In this document: positions 8,735-17,470 of the stretch, one piece after another
Layout of the letters: each line of letters starts with the position of its first letter
How positions within the stretch are numbered: position 1 is the stretch's first letter
NCBI RefSeq assembly: GCF_040797425.1
Contig: NZ_JBFNEH010000008.1
Span: forward strand, 1-64,000
Direction: 5' to 3'
Source: Symbiobacterium sp040797425
GTDB lineage: Bacteria > Bacillota > Sulfobacillia > Symbiobacteriales > Symbiobacteriaceae
Length of the DNA stretch: 64,000 bases
Made by a program: the position numbers and the translations under genes
The notes under the pieces: generated by a model
Databases searched by the model: none
The model's input: only the letters and a program-made list of their open reading frames with translations
Told to the model about the DNA's origin: nothing

Positions 8735-9184
8735 TCAGCCACCCTTGACGGAAGCCGCGCTCTTGGCCGCCGGCCGCTTGGTCATGGTGACGCGCGTGCC
8801 CCGGCCGACCTCCGACTCGACCCGCACCTCGTCCATGTGCGCCTCCATGAAGCAGAAGCCCAGGCCCATGCGCTCGGGGTCCGACGTGACCGCGGCCTGC
8901 CGGGCCAGCTCCACGTCCTCGATGCCGCGGCCCCGGTCGGCCACGACGATCTCCAGAACCCCGTCGCTCAGGGTCGCCTCCAGGCGCACCATCTGCCCGG
9001 CGTCGCCCCGGTAGCCGTGGACGATCGCGTTGGTGACGGCCTCCGACACGGCCAGCTTCACCTCGTCCACCTCGGCGACGGTGAACTCCCCCTGCGCTGC
9101 GACCATGGCCGCCATCAGGCGCGCGACGCCCACGTTCTCCGGTATGGCGGCCAGTTCCACGATGACCCGGTTGCGTGCGACCAC
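8735..9184 (-). CDS. spoIIAB: Anti-sigma-F factor and serine kinase SpoIIAB
   Basis: A 149-aa GHKL-fold kinase that binds sigma-F and phosphorylates SpoIIAA. The N box EAVTNAIVHGY (about 48-58) with its Mg-binding asparagine, the G1 box VADRGRGIED (about 81-90) and the MGLGF G2 loop are all present. The start is GTG with a GAGGGGGG-type ribosome binding site. It sits 30 bp after spoIIAA. Confidence 0.95.
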   Translation of the reverse strand: MVARNRVIVELAAIPENVGVARLMAAMVAAQGEFTVAEVDEVKLAVSEAVTNAIVHGYRGDAGQMVRLEATLSDGVLEIVVADRGRGIEDVELARQAAVTSDPERMGLGFCFMEAHMDEVRVESEVGRGTRVTMTKRPAAKSAASVKGG

Positions 9185-9214
9185 AAGCTGCCCCCCTCTC
9201 GCGAGCCCAGCCGC

Positions 9215-9553
9215 CTAGCCGGCGGCAAGCGCCTCCTGCTCGGACTTGAACTCGTCCATCGTGCGGAAGATGCCCGACAGCTCCAGCGCCGGCCTCACCT
9301 GCGGCGGCACGCCGATGATGCCCATGCGGCCGCCCTCGCGGCTGATGCGCCGGTACCGGCCCAGCATTGACCCCAGGAAGGCGCTGTCGACGAAGGTGAC
9401 GCGCTCCAGGTTGACGTACACGCGGCGGACCGGTCGGCGATCCAGAACTTCCTCCACCGTCTCCTTGAACCGGGCGGCGGCCACCATGTCCAGCTCGCCG
9501 GCGAGCCGCACGATCAGGCTCTGCCCCACCAGCTCGTACTCCATCGCCGACAT
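9215..9553 (-). CDS. spoIIAA: Anti-anti-sigma factor SpoIIAA
   Basis: A 112-aa STAS-domain protein. The conserved phosphorylation site falls at S57 within VDSAFLG. When dephosphorylated by SpoIIE it displaces sigma-F from SpoIIAB. It is the first gene of the operon and lies downstream of a sigma-H promoter at 9614-9643, fitting induction at the onset of sporulation. Confidence 0.95.
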   Translation of the reverse strand: MSAMEYELVGQSLIVRLAGELDMVAAARFKETVEEVLDRRPVRRVYVNLERVTFVDSAFLGSMLGRYRRISREGGRMGIIGVPPQVRPALELSGIFRTMDEFKSEQEALAAG

Positions 9554-9613
9554 GGCGAGTCTCTCCCTTCACTCCGTTCTGCTCGGCGCCGCGCGGGCGC
9601 ACCTCGGCCCCTC

Positions 9614-9643
9614 AAATTCTTTGCCATGCCTGCCAGTTCCTGC
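9614..9643 (-). promoter_or_regulatory. Sigma-H-type promoter of the spoIIA operon
   Basis: The minus strand reads GCAGGAACT, 12 nt, then AAAGAATTT. The B. subtilis sigma-H consensus is RnAGGAwWW, 11-12 nt, RnnGAATww; one position of the -35 element deviates. The -10 element is 61 bp before the spoIIAA start, matching known control of spoIIA. Confidence 0.7.
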
Positions 9644-9692
9644 CGTTCTATCCATATATTCTGTCAACAAGATTCGACAGAATACGCGAAAC

Positions 9693-9719
9693 GGCCCGCC
9701 CGGCACGTGCCGGCGGGCC
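9693..9719 (-). terminator. Terminator hairpin after dacF
   Basis: GGCCCGCCGGCAC pairs with GTGCCGGGCGGGCC (one bulge) on the minus strand, 13 bp past the dacF stop, followed by GTTTCGC. It separates dacF from the spoIIA promoter. Confidence 0.65.
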
Positions 9720-9731
9720 TTCCCGGTCCAC

Positions 9732-11027
9732 TCACTCGAAGCTGAAGATGCCGCGCACCGAATGCACGATGGTCTGCCACAGGTTGGCCTTGCCCACGGC
9801 CACGGGTGAGACCAGGTCCATCCGGCCGACCACCTCTCCGTCCAGGGTGGCCACGATCTCGCCCACGGTCTGTCCCTCCCTGAGCGGCGCCGCCACCTGC
9901 CGGGGCAGCTTCACCTCCCACTTTACTTTCTCCTGCGAGCCCTTGGGGACACTCACGCCGAAGGCCGACCGCGGCACGGGCTCAACGGAGGCCACGGAGC
10001 CCCGCACCACGCGCACCGGACCGAACTTCTTCCCGGCCGGTGCGATCTCCACCGCGGCGTAGTTGGCGAAGCCGTAGTCCAGGAGCCGGGCCACCTCGAT
10101 GTTCCGCTGCTTGGCGCTCTCGGACCCCATCACCACCGCGATCATGCGGGTCCCCCCCTGCACCGCCGTCGCGGCCAGGCAGTAGCCCGCGGCCTGGGTC
10201 CAGCCGGTCTTCAGGCCGTCCGCCCCCTTGTACCAGGTGAGCAGTTTGTTGTTGTTCCAGAGCTGGAACTTGGGGCCGTTCTTCCGCCACGGCACGTTCA
10301 GCTCGGCGCCGTAGATGGCGGTCAGCTTTACCAGTTCCGGGTAGTTGAGCACCGCGTACCGGCTCATCAGGGCGATGTCGTAGGCGGTGGTCAGGTGCCC
10401 CTCCGCGGTGAGGCCGGTCGGGTTGACAAAGTGGGTGTTCTTCATGCCCAGCTCCTGGGCTTTCTTGTTCATGAGGGCGACGAAGGCCTCCGTCGAGCCC
10501 GCCACGTGCTCGGCCACGGCGACGGCCGCGTCGTTGGCGGAGCCCACCGCAACGGAGAGCAGCAGCTCCTCAAAGGTGAACGTCTCCCCCACGTCGGCGA
10601 AGATGGTGGTCCCGGGCTGCCGCTTCGCCTCCTCGGAGATGGTAACGGGATCCTTCAGCTTCACCTTCCCGTCCCGCAGCGCGTCGAAGGCGACGATGAG
10701 CGTCATGATCTTGGTGACGCTCGCCGGATGGCGCTTCTCGTGGGCGTTCTTCTCATAAATCACCCGCCCGCTCAGCGGCTCCATCAGCACCGCGGAAGGC
10801 GCCGTGATCTTCACGGGGTCGTTGGGCCCGGCGTCAGCAGGGGATGCGGCGGCCTGCTCGGCCTCGTCGGCGCCGGGGGTCTCCGTGGTGCGCAGCAGGT
10901 GGTCGCCGTCCTCCGCGCCGATCGCGGGCGGCCAGCGCTCGCCCTCCGCCCGGGCCGGGCCGGCCGAAGCGAGGATCAGGATGGCGCAGAACAGCGCCGT
11001 GGTGCGGCGCACGCAGTTCCTCCACAT
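9732..11027 (-). CDS. dacF: D-alanyl-D-alanine carboxypeptidase (DacF/PBP5 type)
   Basis: A 431-aa penicillin-binding protein that trims pentapeptide side chains of peptidoglycan, in DacF's case of the spore cortex. A signal peptide covers about residues 1-27. The three active-site motifs are SVTK (103-106), SAN (163-165) and KTG (273-275). A C-terminal PBP5_C domain covers about 325-415, followed by a hydrophobic/amphipathic tail. Location just upstream of spoIIA is the same as in B. subtilis. Confidence 0.93.
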   Translation of the reverse strand: MWRNCVRRTTALFCAILILASAGPARAEGERWPPAIGAEDGDHLLRTTETPGADEAEQAAASPADAGPNDPVKITAPSAVLMEPLSGRVIYEKNAHEKRHPASVTKIMTLIVAFDALRDGKVKLKDPVTISEEAKRQPGTTIFADVGETFTFEELLLSVAVGSANDAAVAVAEHVAGSTEAFVALMNKKAQELGMKNTHFVNPTGLTAEGHLTTAYDIALMSRYAVLNYPELVKLTAIYGAELNVPWRKNGPKFQLWNNNKLLTWYKGADGLKTGWTQAAGYCLAATAVQGGTRMIAVVMGSESAKQRNIEVARLLDYGFANYAAVEIAPAGKKFGPVRVVRGSVASVEPVPRSAFGVSVPKGSQEKVKWEVKLPRQVAAPLREGQTVGEIVATLDGEVVGRMDLVSPVAVGKANLWQTIVHSVRGIFSFE

Positions 11028-11173
11028 TTCTCACTTGCCTCCTCGCACAGACTCTGCAGGTAGTCTGCCCCCAGCGCGCCCATACTTGCGCAGACAGAGG
11101 CCGAATCCGGCCCGTCCGGCCGGTCGTCCGAAATTTGTAGTAGACTTTTGCGAAAAGTGGAGTGAGGTGCCCG

Positions 11174-11938
11174 TTGTCCACCACACCCGCGATCCTGCTG
11201 GAGAACCTCACGAAGAACTACGAAAACGTCCCTGCGGTGCAGGGACTGAACCTGGCCGTGCAGCCCGGGGAAATCTTCGGCTTCCTGGGGCCCAACGGAG
11301 CGGGCAAGACGACGACAATGAAGATGATGGTGGGCCTGCTGCCGCCCACGTCCGGGCGCGTGCTCATCCGCGGGTGGGACGTGTGGCGCTCTCCCAGGGA
11401 GGCCAAGCGGACCATCGGCTACGTGCCGGACACCCCGATCCTCCACGAGTTGCTCACGGCCCGGGAGTTCCTCTGGTTCATGGCCGACCTCTACGGCCTC
11501 TCCCGCGCCGAGGGCAAGTCCCGGACGGAGGAGCTGCTGGCGCTCATGGGCCTCACCGCCCACGCCGACCGCCTGATCCGCGACTTCTCCCTCGGGATGA
11601 AGCGGAAGATGGCCATCGCCACGGCCCTGTTGCACCGCCCACAGGTCCTGCTGCTGGACGAGGTGACCAACGGCCTCGACGCCCGGGCCGCCCGCGAGGT
11701 GAAGGACCTCGTGAAGGCCTGGGCCCGGGAAGGGGTGGCCGTGGTGCTCACCACGCACATCCTGTCGGTGGCGGAGGAACTGGCAGACCGCATCGGGCTC
11801 ATCCACAAGGGCCGGCTCATCGCCCAGGGCACGGTGGTCGAACTCGCCCGCCAGGCCGGCCGCCCGGGCGCCAACCTGGAGGAGAGCTTCCTCGCCCTTA
11901 CCGAGGGCGAGCGGCCTGCGGAGGCGGAGACGCCATGA
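11174..11938 (+). CDS. ABC transporter ATP-binding protein
   Basis: About 254 aa. Walker A GPNGAGKTT is near residue 40, Walker B VLLLDEVTNGLD near residue 157, and the switch histidine in TTHIL follows. The signature is the variant FSLGMKRK, common in ABC-2 type ATPases. TTG at 11174 gives the usual N-terminus; GTG at 11162 is the alternative start. It overlaps the permease start by 4 bp (ATGA). The pair interrupts the otherwise minus-strand dacF-deoB block. Confidence 0.92.
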   Translation: MSTTPAILLENLTKNYENVPAVQGLNLAVQPGEIFGFLGPNGAGKTTTMKMMVGLLPPTSGRVLIRGWDVWRSPREAKRTIGYVPDTPILHELLTAREFLWFMADLYGLSRAEGKSRTEELLALMGLTAHADRLIRDFSLGMKRKMAIATALLHRPQVLLLDEVTNGLDARAAREVKDLVKAWAREGVAVVLTTHILSVAEELADRIGLIHKGRLIAQGTVVELARQAGRPGANLEESFLALTEGERPAEAETP

Positions 11939-13485
11939 GCGGGCTCCTCACGCTCTCGCTCGCCATCGCCCGCTCGGGCTGGCGGGCGACGTGGAACCGC
12001 ATGTTCCGCTTCTCCCGCATGAAGGCGGGCCTGATCTGGCTGGCCCTGCAGGGGTTCTTCGCTCTGGTCGTCGCCCGCCGCGCCCCGGCAGTGGCGGAAG
12101 ACGCCGCCCAGGCGGGCCTTGTGGGCGCCCTCGCCCTCATGGCGGCGCAGATGGGCTGGTTCGGCCTGATGAACGGCTTCTCCAGGGGGCAGATGCGGCT
12201 CTACCAGGGCCTGCTCGTGCCTCTGTTTCAGATCACACCCGCCCGGCCCCTGGCCTTCGTGGTGGGGCGCGTGATCGAGGCGGTTCCGGGCCGGGCCTGG
12301 ACCACCCTGCTCTGGGCCTGGGCCTACTCTGCGGTCATCCCTCCGCAGGGCCGGTGGACGGCCCTGGCGCTGCTCTGGCTGACCGGCCTCACGGCGGGGA
12401 TGGCAGCCCACCTGGCGGGCCTGCTGCTCCTTACCTTCTGGAGCCGCTTCCACCCCCGCACCATGCGCCACGGCAACACGCTCTTCGCCGTGCTCACCAT
12501 GGCCTTGCTGACGGCGGCCATCATCTACCTCGGCACGGGCGGCACCGCCACCGAACTGGCCCTCGTCATGCGGGAGTCCCGCCGCACCGTGATGGCCGCG
12601 GTGACCCTGGTGGCCGGCATCCCGGGCCTCGCGCTGGCCGGGGCGCTCCTGGTGCGGCCCCACTGGCTGGAGGAGCACTACCGGATTGGCCTCTACCGGG
12701 TGCTGGAACTGGGCGAGCAGGACACCGACCGCCCCGGGCGCTCCTACTGGCTGCCGCTCGGCGACGGCGGGCTCAGGGCCGTGCTCTCCCGGGAATGGCT
12801 CCAGATGGCCCGGTCCAAGATGGTCCGGACGCAGCTGCTCATCTTCGTCGCCGGCGTGGTGGGCGTCTTCGTCGCCGGGCGGGGCGTGGCGGACGCCCCC
12901 ATGGAGCGGCTGGTGGGCTCGGTCGGGGCGCTCTCGGTCCTGGCCTGGTTCAACGCTTTCGGCCACTTCGTGTCCCGGGTCTTCCAGAGCGAGCGGGTCA
13001 CGGTGGCCCTCTACCGCCTGGCCGCCGTGCCCACCCCCCGGCTCGTCGTGGCGAAGCTGATCGCAGTGGCGGTGCCGTCGGGCCTTCTGGTGGCGGTCGC
13101 CACGGCCGTGGGGAGCCTGGCCGCCCGCCTACCCCCCGCCGGGGCCCTGGAACTGCTCCTCTGGACGGAGCTGGCGCTTCTGGGCGGCGTGGCGGGCGGC
13201 TTCGGCGTGGCGGCGGCCTTCGCCAACCAGGAGCCGGAGGAGCCCGAGGCGCCCGGCGCCCCACGGGTCGAGCAGGGAGGCTCGGCCCTGGCCCAGGCGG
13301 GTATGTGGTCCCCGCTGGCGCGGACCCTGGGCCTCACCCTTTCCACCGCCCTGCCCCTCTGGGCCGCGGCCGGGCGGCCCTGGTTGCCCGTGCCGGCCCC
13401 GCTCGCCTGGACCCTCGCCCTCGGCCTGCCCGCCGCCCTGCTGGTGGGCGGCGTCGGCGTGATGCTGCGCACGTGGCGGGGGTGA
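11935..13485 (+). CDS. ABC-2 type transporter permease, about 12 membrane segments
   Basis: A 516-aa, strongly hydrophobic protein with two halves. Membrane segments are spread from about residue 28 to 235 and again from about 300 to the end, separated by a hydrophilic loop (HYRIGLYRVLELGEQDTDRPGRS) near residue 255. Glu/Pro-rich residues of about 430-445 form a second loop. It partners the preceding ATPase; substrate is unknown. No close characterised family is recognised. Confidence 0.85.
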   Translation: MSGLLTLSLAIARSGWRATWNRMFRFSRMKAGLIWLALQGFFALVVARRAPAVAEDAAQAGLVGALALMAAQMGWFGLMNGFSRGQMRLYQGLLVPLFQITPARPLAFVVGRVIEAVPGRAWTTLLWAWAYSAVIPPQGRWTALALLWLTGLTAGMAAHLAGLLLLTFWSRFHPRTMRHGNTLFAVLTMALLTAAIIYLGTGGTATELALVMRESRRTVMAAVTLVAGIPGLALAGALLVRPHWLEEHYRIGLYRVLELGEQDTDRPGRSYWLPLGDGGLRAVLSREWLQMARSKMVRTQLLIFVAGVVGVFVAGRGVADAPMERLVGSVGALSVLAWFNAFGHFVSRVFQSERVTVALYRLAAVPTPRLVVAKLIAVAVPSGLLVAVATAVGSLAARLPPAGALELLLWTELALLGGVAGGFGVAAAFANQEPEEPEAPGAPRVEQGGSALAQAGMWSPLARTLGLTLSTALPLWAAAGRPWLPVPAPLAWTLALGLPAALLVGGVGVMLRTWRG

Positions 13486-13505
13486 GGCAGCAGTCTCAGA
13501 TGCGT

Positions 13506-13535
13506 GCGGGGGGCGCACCGGAGTGCGCCCCCCGC
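13506..13535 (+). terminator. Terminator of the ABC exporter operon
   Basis: A perfect 13-bp stem GCGGGGGGCGCAC / GTGCGCCCCCCGC with loop CGGA, then TTCATC, 20 bp past the permease stop. Confidence 0.8.
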
Positions 13536-13539
13536 TTCA

Positions 13540-13665
13540 TCACGCTGCCCCCGCCGGCACCATCGTCTTGCCGTACGGCACCTGCACCAGCCGGTCCGCC
13601 AGCACGATGAACAGGTGGTCTCGCCCGAGCCAGATGTTGCGCACGTCACCGCCCACCTCCCACAC
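13540..13665 (-). CDS. Possible small protein downstream of deoB
   Basis: A 41-aa ORF from a GTG with GCGGAG 4 nt upstream; the open frame extends further upstream into deoB without a good start. The peptide (GGDVRNIWLGRDHLFIVLADRLVQV) has ordered, beta-like composition, unlike the Arg/Pro-rich shadow ORFs around it. No family is recognised. It could also be a remnant of a longer gene. Confidence 0.35.
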   Translation of the reverse strand: MWEVGGDVRNIWLGRDHLFIVLADRLVQVPYGKTMVPAGAA

Positions 13666-13732
13666 CGTCTCCGCGCCGGTCAGGTGGTTCCGGGCGCTCC
13701 CCCCAAGTTCTGGGTGCACACAAGCTCGCGGG

Positions 13733-14914
13733 TTACGCCAGAATCTCCTTCGCAAAGCTCTCGCCGTAGCCCGTGCCGGGCACGCCCAGCAGGTCGGCCA
13801 CGGTGGCCCCCAGGTCGGCCAGGGAGGCGCGGGTGCCCACGTAGGCCCCCGGCCGGATCGGCTGGCCGTAGAGCAGCACGGGCACGTACTCCCGGGTGTG
13901 GTCGGTGCCGTGGTGCGTCGGGTCGTTGCCGTGGTCGGCGGTCACCACCAGCACGTCCCGCGGGCCCAGCTTCGCCATGAGACCCGGCAGGGCTTCGTCG
14001 AACTCGATCAAGGCCTGCGCGTACCCCTCCACGTTCCGCCGGTGGCCGTAGAGCATGTCGAAGTCGACCAGGTTGGCGAAGATGAGCCCCGGCTCGTGCC
14101 GGTCCATGCACTCGTGGATCATGCGGATGCCGTCGGCGTTGGACTTGGTGTGCTCGCCCCAGGTGATGCCGTGGCCCGAGAAGATGTCGCCGATCTTCCC
14201 CACCGCCAAAACGGCGTACCCGGCGTCCTTCACCTCATCCAGCAGCATCCGCGGCGGCTCCAGGGCGTAGTCGCGCCGGTTGGCCGTGCGGGTGAAGTCT
14301 GAGGCGTTCGTGCCCACGAACGGCCGGGCGATCACCCGGCCCACCCGGTGGGGCGGCTGCAGGAGTTCCCGGGCCACCTCGCAGACGTGGTAGAGCCGGT
14401 CGAGCCCGAAGCGCTCCTCGTGGGCCGCCACCTGGAAGACCGAATCGGCGCTGGTGTAGACGATGGGATAGCCGGTGCGGAGGTGCTCCTCGCCCAGCTC
14501 CTTGATGATCTCGGTGCCCGAGGCCACCTTGTTGCCCAGCACCCCGGGCACGCCCGCCCGGCGGCAGAACTCCGCAATCAGGTCGGGCGGGAAGCCGTCG
14601 GGATACGTACGGAACGGCGCCTCCGGCCGGATGCCCACCATCTCCCAGTGGCCGGTCATCGTGTCCTTCCCCTGGGAGGCGATGGCCATGCGGCCGTACG
14701 CCCCGGCCGGCCGGTCGACCGGCGGCGTGCCCACGATCTCCGTCAGGTTGCCCAGGCCCAGCCGGCCCAGGTTGGGCAGCGGCAAGCCGCCGCGCTTTCG
14801 CGCCATGTTGCCCACGGTGTTCGCGCCGGCGTCGCCCCATTCGGCGGCGTCGGGCATCGCACCGATCCCCACGCTGTCGATGACGATCAGTACCACGCGC
14901 TCGATGTTTGCCAT
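13733..14914 (-). CDS. deoB: Phosphopentomutase DeoB
   Basis: A 393-aa alkaline-phosphatase-superfamily mutase that interconverts (deoxy)ribose 1- and 5-phosphate in nucleoside salvage. The metal ligand D13 is in VIDSVGIG, the phosphorylated threonine is T85 in KDTMTGHWE, and the C-terminal VTADHGNDPTHHGTDHTRE supplies further metal ligands. In B. subtilis pupG (purine nucleoside phosphorylase) follows; here it is absent. The gene lies downstream of xerD, as in Bacillus. Confidence 0.95.
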   Translation of the reverse strand: MANIERVVLIVIDSVGIGAMPDAAEWGDAGANTVGNMARKRGGLPLPNLGRLGLGNLTEIVGTPPVDRPAGAYGRMAIASQGKDTMTGHWEMVGIRPEAPFRTYPDGFPPDLIAEFCRRAGVPGVLGNKVASGTEIIKELGEEHLRTGYPIVYTSADSVFQVAAHEERFGLDRLYHVCEVARELLQPPHRVGRVIARPFVGTNASDFTRTANRRDYALEPPRMLLDEVKDAGYAVLAVGKIGDIFSGHGITWGEHTKSNADGIRMIHECMDRHEPGLIFANLVDFDMLYGHRRNVEGYAQALIEFDEALPGLMAKLGPRDVLVVTADHGNDPTHHGTDHTREYVPVLLYGQPIRPGAYVGTRASLADLGATVADLLGVPGTGYGESFAKEILA

Positions 14915-14948
14915 GTCCCTTGCTCCTTTATCTGGACTCTACGGTCCC

Positions 14949-14977
14949 AATATAGCACCTTGGCGAGACATGGAAAA
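14949..14977 (-). promoter_or_regulatory. Possible sigma-A promoter of deoB
   Basis: On the minus strand TTTTCC, 17 nt, TATATT. The -10 matches 5 of 6 bases and the -35 only 3 of 6. It lies 35 bp before the deoB start. Confidence 0.35.
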
Positions 14978-15057
14978 GGCAGGCCGCCTCTTGGGCAGCC
15001 CGCCGGTCCCGTCGACAGGGGGCCCCACCCCGGGGCGCACGGGCCCGGGGCGGCCTC

Positions 15058-15942
15058 TCACGCCCGCGGATGGGTGCGGGCGTAGACTTCCTTCAGCCGG
15101 CCCTTGGTGACGTGAGTGTAGATCTGCGTGGTGGAGATGTCCGCGTGGCCCAGCATCTCCTGCACGGAGCGCAGGTCGGCACCGTTCTCGAGGAGGTGGG
15201 TGGCGAAGGAGTGGCGCAGCGTGTGCGGCGTAATTTCCTTGTCGATGTGCGCGTCTTCGGCGTATTTCTTCACGATCTTCCAGAAGCCCTGGCGCGTGAG
15301 CCGGTGGCCGTGGTGGTTGACGAAGAGCGCATCCTCCTCCCGGTTCTTCACCAGCTTCGGCCTGCCGTGCTCCAGGTACTCCTTCACCGACTGGATCGCG
15401 ATGGTGCCCAGCGGCACGATGCGCTCTTTCGACCCCTTGCCGGTGCAGCGTATGTAACCGGTGTCCAGGTTCACGTCGGGCAGGTTGAGCGAGACCAGCT
15501 CCGACACCCGGATGCCTGTCGCGTAGAGCAGCTCCAGCATAGCCCGGTCCCTCAGCCCTGACGGCTGCGACGGGTCCGGCTGCGCCAGGAGGCGCTCCAC
15601 CTCCGCCACGGTCAGCACCCGCGGCAGCCGCTTCTCCAGCTTAGGCGACTCCAGGTTGGCCGTGGGGTCGGTCTCAATGCGCTTCTCCCGCACCAGGAAC
15701 TGATAGAACGCCTTCAGGGCTGCCAGGCGCCTGGCGATGGTCGCCGTGGCCTTCCCCTGATTCTGCAGGTGGCGCAGGTAGTTGATGATGGTGGTGCGAG
15801 AGACGGCGTCCAGGTCTGCTTCGTCCTCCCCGAGGAACTGGGAGTACTGGCGCAGGTCGCGGCCGTACGACTCCAGCGTGTTCGTCGCCAGGCCCCGCTC
15901 CACGCTCAGGTAGTTGATGAACTCATGGATCAGGTTGTTCAT
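15058..15942 (-). CDS. xerD: Site-specific tyrosine recombinase XerD
   Basis: A 294-aa recombinase that resolves chromosome dimers at dif. The N-terminal SAM-like DNA-binding domain covers about 1-85, the catalytic domain about 105-285. Catalytic residues are all present: R145 (ATGIR), K172 (GKGSKER), H240 and R243 (HTLRH), H266 (LGHADI) and Y275 (TQIYTHV). Length and synteny with deoB identify XerD rather than XerC. Confidence 0.94.
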   Translation of the reverse strand: MNNLIHEFINYLSVERGLATNTLESYGRDLRQYSQFLGEDEADLDAVSRTTIINYLRHLQNQGKATATIARRLAALKAFYQFLVREKRIETDPTANLESPKLEKRLPRVLTVAEVERLLAQPDPSQPSGLRDRAMLELLYATGIRVSELVSLNLPDVNLDTGYIRCTGKGSKERIVPLGTIAIQSVKEYLEHGRPKLVKNREEDALFVNHHGHRLTRQGFWKIVKKYAEDAHIDKEITPHTLRHSFATHLLENGADLRSVQEMLGHADISTTQIYTHVTKGRLKEVYARTHPRA

Positions 15943-15996
15943 GTCGCATCCCCTTCGCGCCAGTAGTGGTAATCATTCTCTCGCATATCGGGGAGG

Positions 15997-16027
15997 ATTA
16001 TGCGTCACACCTGACCGATTTTGTCAA
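15997..16027 (-). promoter_or_regulatory. Probable sigma-A promoter of xerD
   Basis: On the minus strand TTGACA, 19 nt, CATAAT. Both hexamers are good (6/6 and 5/6) but the spacer is 2 nt longer than optimal. It lies 55 bp upstream of the xerD start. Confidence 0.45.
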
Positions 16028-16148
16028 TTCCACGGAACGGGGTCCATCCCCTCCTGTTCCCGGCCCGCCCGGGGCCACCCCAAACGGTTCCCTGCGAAAT
16101 CACCTTATGACGACCGGTGCGCGCCTATGCCTGGCACACACAGAAACG

Positions 16149-16174
16149 GCCCCGCATCCTGAGGGACGCGGGAC
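16149..16174 (-). terminator. Terminator hairpin after ald
   Basis: On the minus strand GTCCCGCGTCC pairs with GGATGCGGGGC (two G-T pairs) around loop CTCA, followed by CGTTTCTGTG. It begins 13 bp past the ald stop. Confidence 0.65.
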
Positions 16175-16187
16175 CGCTGCTTCCCGC

Positions 16188-17306
16188 CTAGCCGAGGACC
16201 GTCTCCAGTGACACGTACTCCAGCCCGAGGGCCTGCGCCACCGCCGGATAAGTGATACGCCCGGCGACCACGTTGGCGCCCTTGGCGAGCGCGGGGTCGC
16301 TCTTCAGGGCTTCCCGCCAGCCCAGGTTCGCCAGCTTCAGCACGTAGGGCAGCGTGGAGTTGGTCAGGGCGTAGGTCGACGTACGCGGCACGGCGCCGGG
16401 GATGTTGGGCACGGCATAGTGGATCACGCCGAACCGTTCGTACACGGGGTCCCGGTGCGTGGTCACCCGGTCGATGGTCTCGATACAGCCTCCCTGGTCG
16501 ACGGCGACGTCCACGATGACCGCTCCGGGCGCCATCTGCTTCACCATCTCCGCCGTCACGAGCTTCGGCGCCCGGGCGCCCGGGATGAGGACGGAGCCGA
16601 TCACCAGGTCGGCCCTGGAGACCGATGCGGCGATCACGTACTCGTTGGACACCCGGGTCTGAATGCGGCCGCTGAAGATGTCATCCAGGTAGCGCAGCCG
16701 CTCCGTGTTGATGTCGATGATCGTCACGTGGGCGCCCATCCCCACCGCGATCTTCGCCGCGTTGGTCCCCACGGTGCCGCCGCCGATGATCACCACGTTG
16801 GCCGGGGCCACGCCGGGCACGCCGCCCAGGAGCACGCCCCGCCCGCCGTGCGCCTTCTCCAGGTAGTGGGCGCCGATCTGCACCGCCATGCGCCCCGCCA
16901 CCTCGGACATCGGGGTGAGCAGCGGCAACGACCGGTCAGCCAGCTGTACGGTCTCGTAGGCAACGGCGATGACCCCGCGGTCCAGCAACTGGCGAGTAAG
17001 CTCCGGCTCGGCCGCCAGGTGGAGGTAGGTGAAGATGATCTGCCCCTCCCGCATCAGGTCGTACTCCGGCGGCAGGGGCTCCTTCACCTTGACAATCATG
17101 TCCGCCGCTGCCCAGACCTCCTCGTTGGAGGCCACCACTTTGGCGCCCGCGGCCGTGTACTCGGCATCCTCAAACCCGGAACCCCGGCCGGCGTCCCGTT
17201 CCACCAGCACCTCGTGACCAGCCTTCACGAGGGCATTCACGCCAGCCGGGGTCATGGCGACCCGGTTCTCGTAGGCTTTCAGTTCCCGTACAACCCCTAC
17301 CCTCAC
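16188..17306 (-). CDS. ald: Alanine dehydrogenase
   Basis: A 372-aa NAD-dependent enzyme for reversible oxidative deamination of L-alanine; in Bacillus it is needed for sporulation on alanine. The pyruvate-binding lysine is in VKVKEP (about 72-77) and the catalytic histidine in TYLHLA (about 93-98). The dinucleotide loop GGGTVGTNAA follows near residue 175. GTG at 17306 is chosen because AAGGAG lies 8 nt upstream and it gives the conserved RVGVVREIK-type start. Confidence 0.95.
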   Translation of the reverse strand: MRVGVVRELKAYENRVAMTPAGVNALVKAGHEVLVERDAGRGSGFEDAEYTAAGAKVVASNEEVWAAADMIVKVKEPLPPEYDLMREGQIIFTYLHLAAEPELTRQLLDRGVIAVAYETVQLADRSLPLLTPMSEVAGRMAVQIGAHYLEKAHGGRGVLLGGVPGVAPANVVIIGGGTVGTNAAKIAVGMGAHVTIIDINTERLRYLDDIFSGRIQTRVSNEYVIAASVSRADLVIGSVLIPGARAPKLVTAEMVKQMAPGAVIVDVAVDQGGCIETIDRVTTHRDPVYERFGVIHYAVPNIPGAVPRTSTYALTNSTLPYVLKLANLGWREALKSDPALAKGANVVAGRITYPAVAQALGLEYVSLETVLG

Positions 17307-17407
17307 GGCGTTCACTCCTTCCCCGCCCCGGCGCCGCCAAGGCGCCAAGACGCCTTGTGGATGCGTGCACCGAGAACGAACGATGATGCTTGCCCCTTCT
17401 GACCCAT

Positions 17408-17436
17408 ATTATCCCATGGTGCGCATGTTCCGCCAA
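17408..17436 (-). promoter_or_regulatory. Probable sigma-A promoter of ald
   Basis: Minus strand TTGGCG, 17 nt, GATAAT. Spacing is ideal and the -10 matches 5 of 6. The leader to the ald start is about 95 nt. Confidence 0.5.
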
Positions 17437-17470
17437 GCCCGACTTTGGGTCCTTTGGGAAGAGTGCGTCA

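Noticed and set aside
11028..11160. GGGCAGACTA upstream of dacF as a sigma-F -10 box
   Set aside because: No GYATA element at 15 nt; the GTATG upstream is only 10 nt away.
14991..15057. CCCCGGG...CCCGGGG as a terminator of xerD
   Set aside because: A weak 7-bp stem with alternative pairings and no T run.
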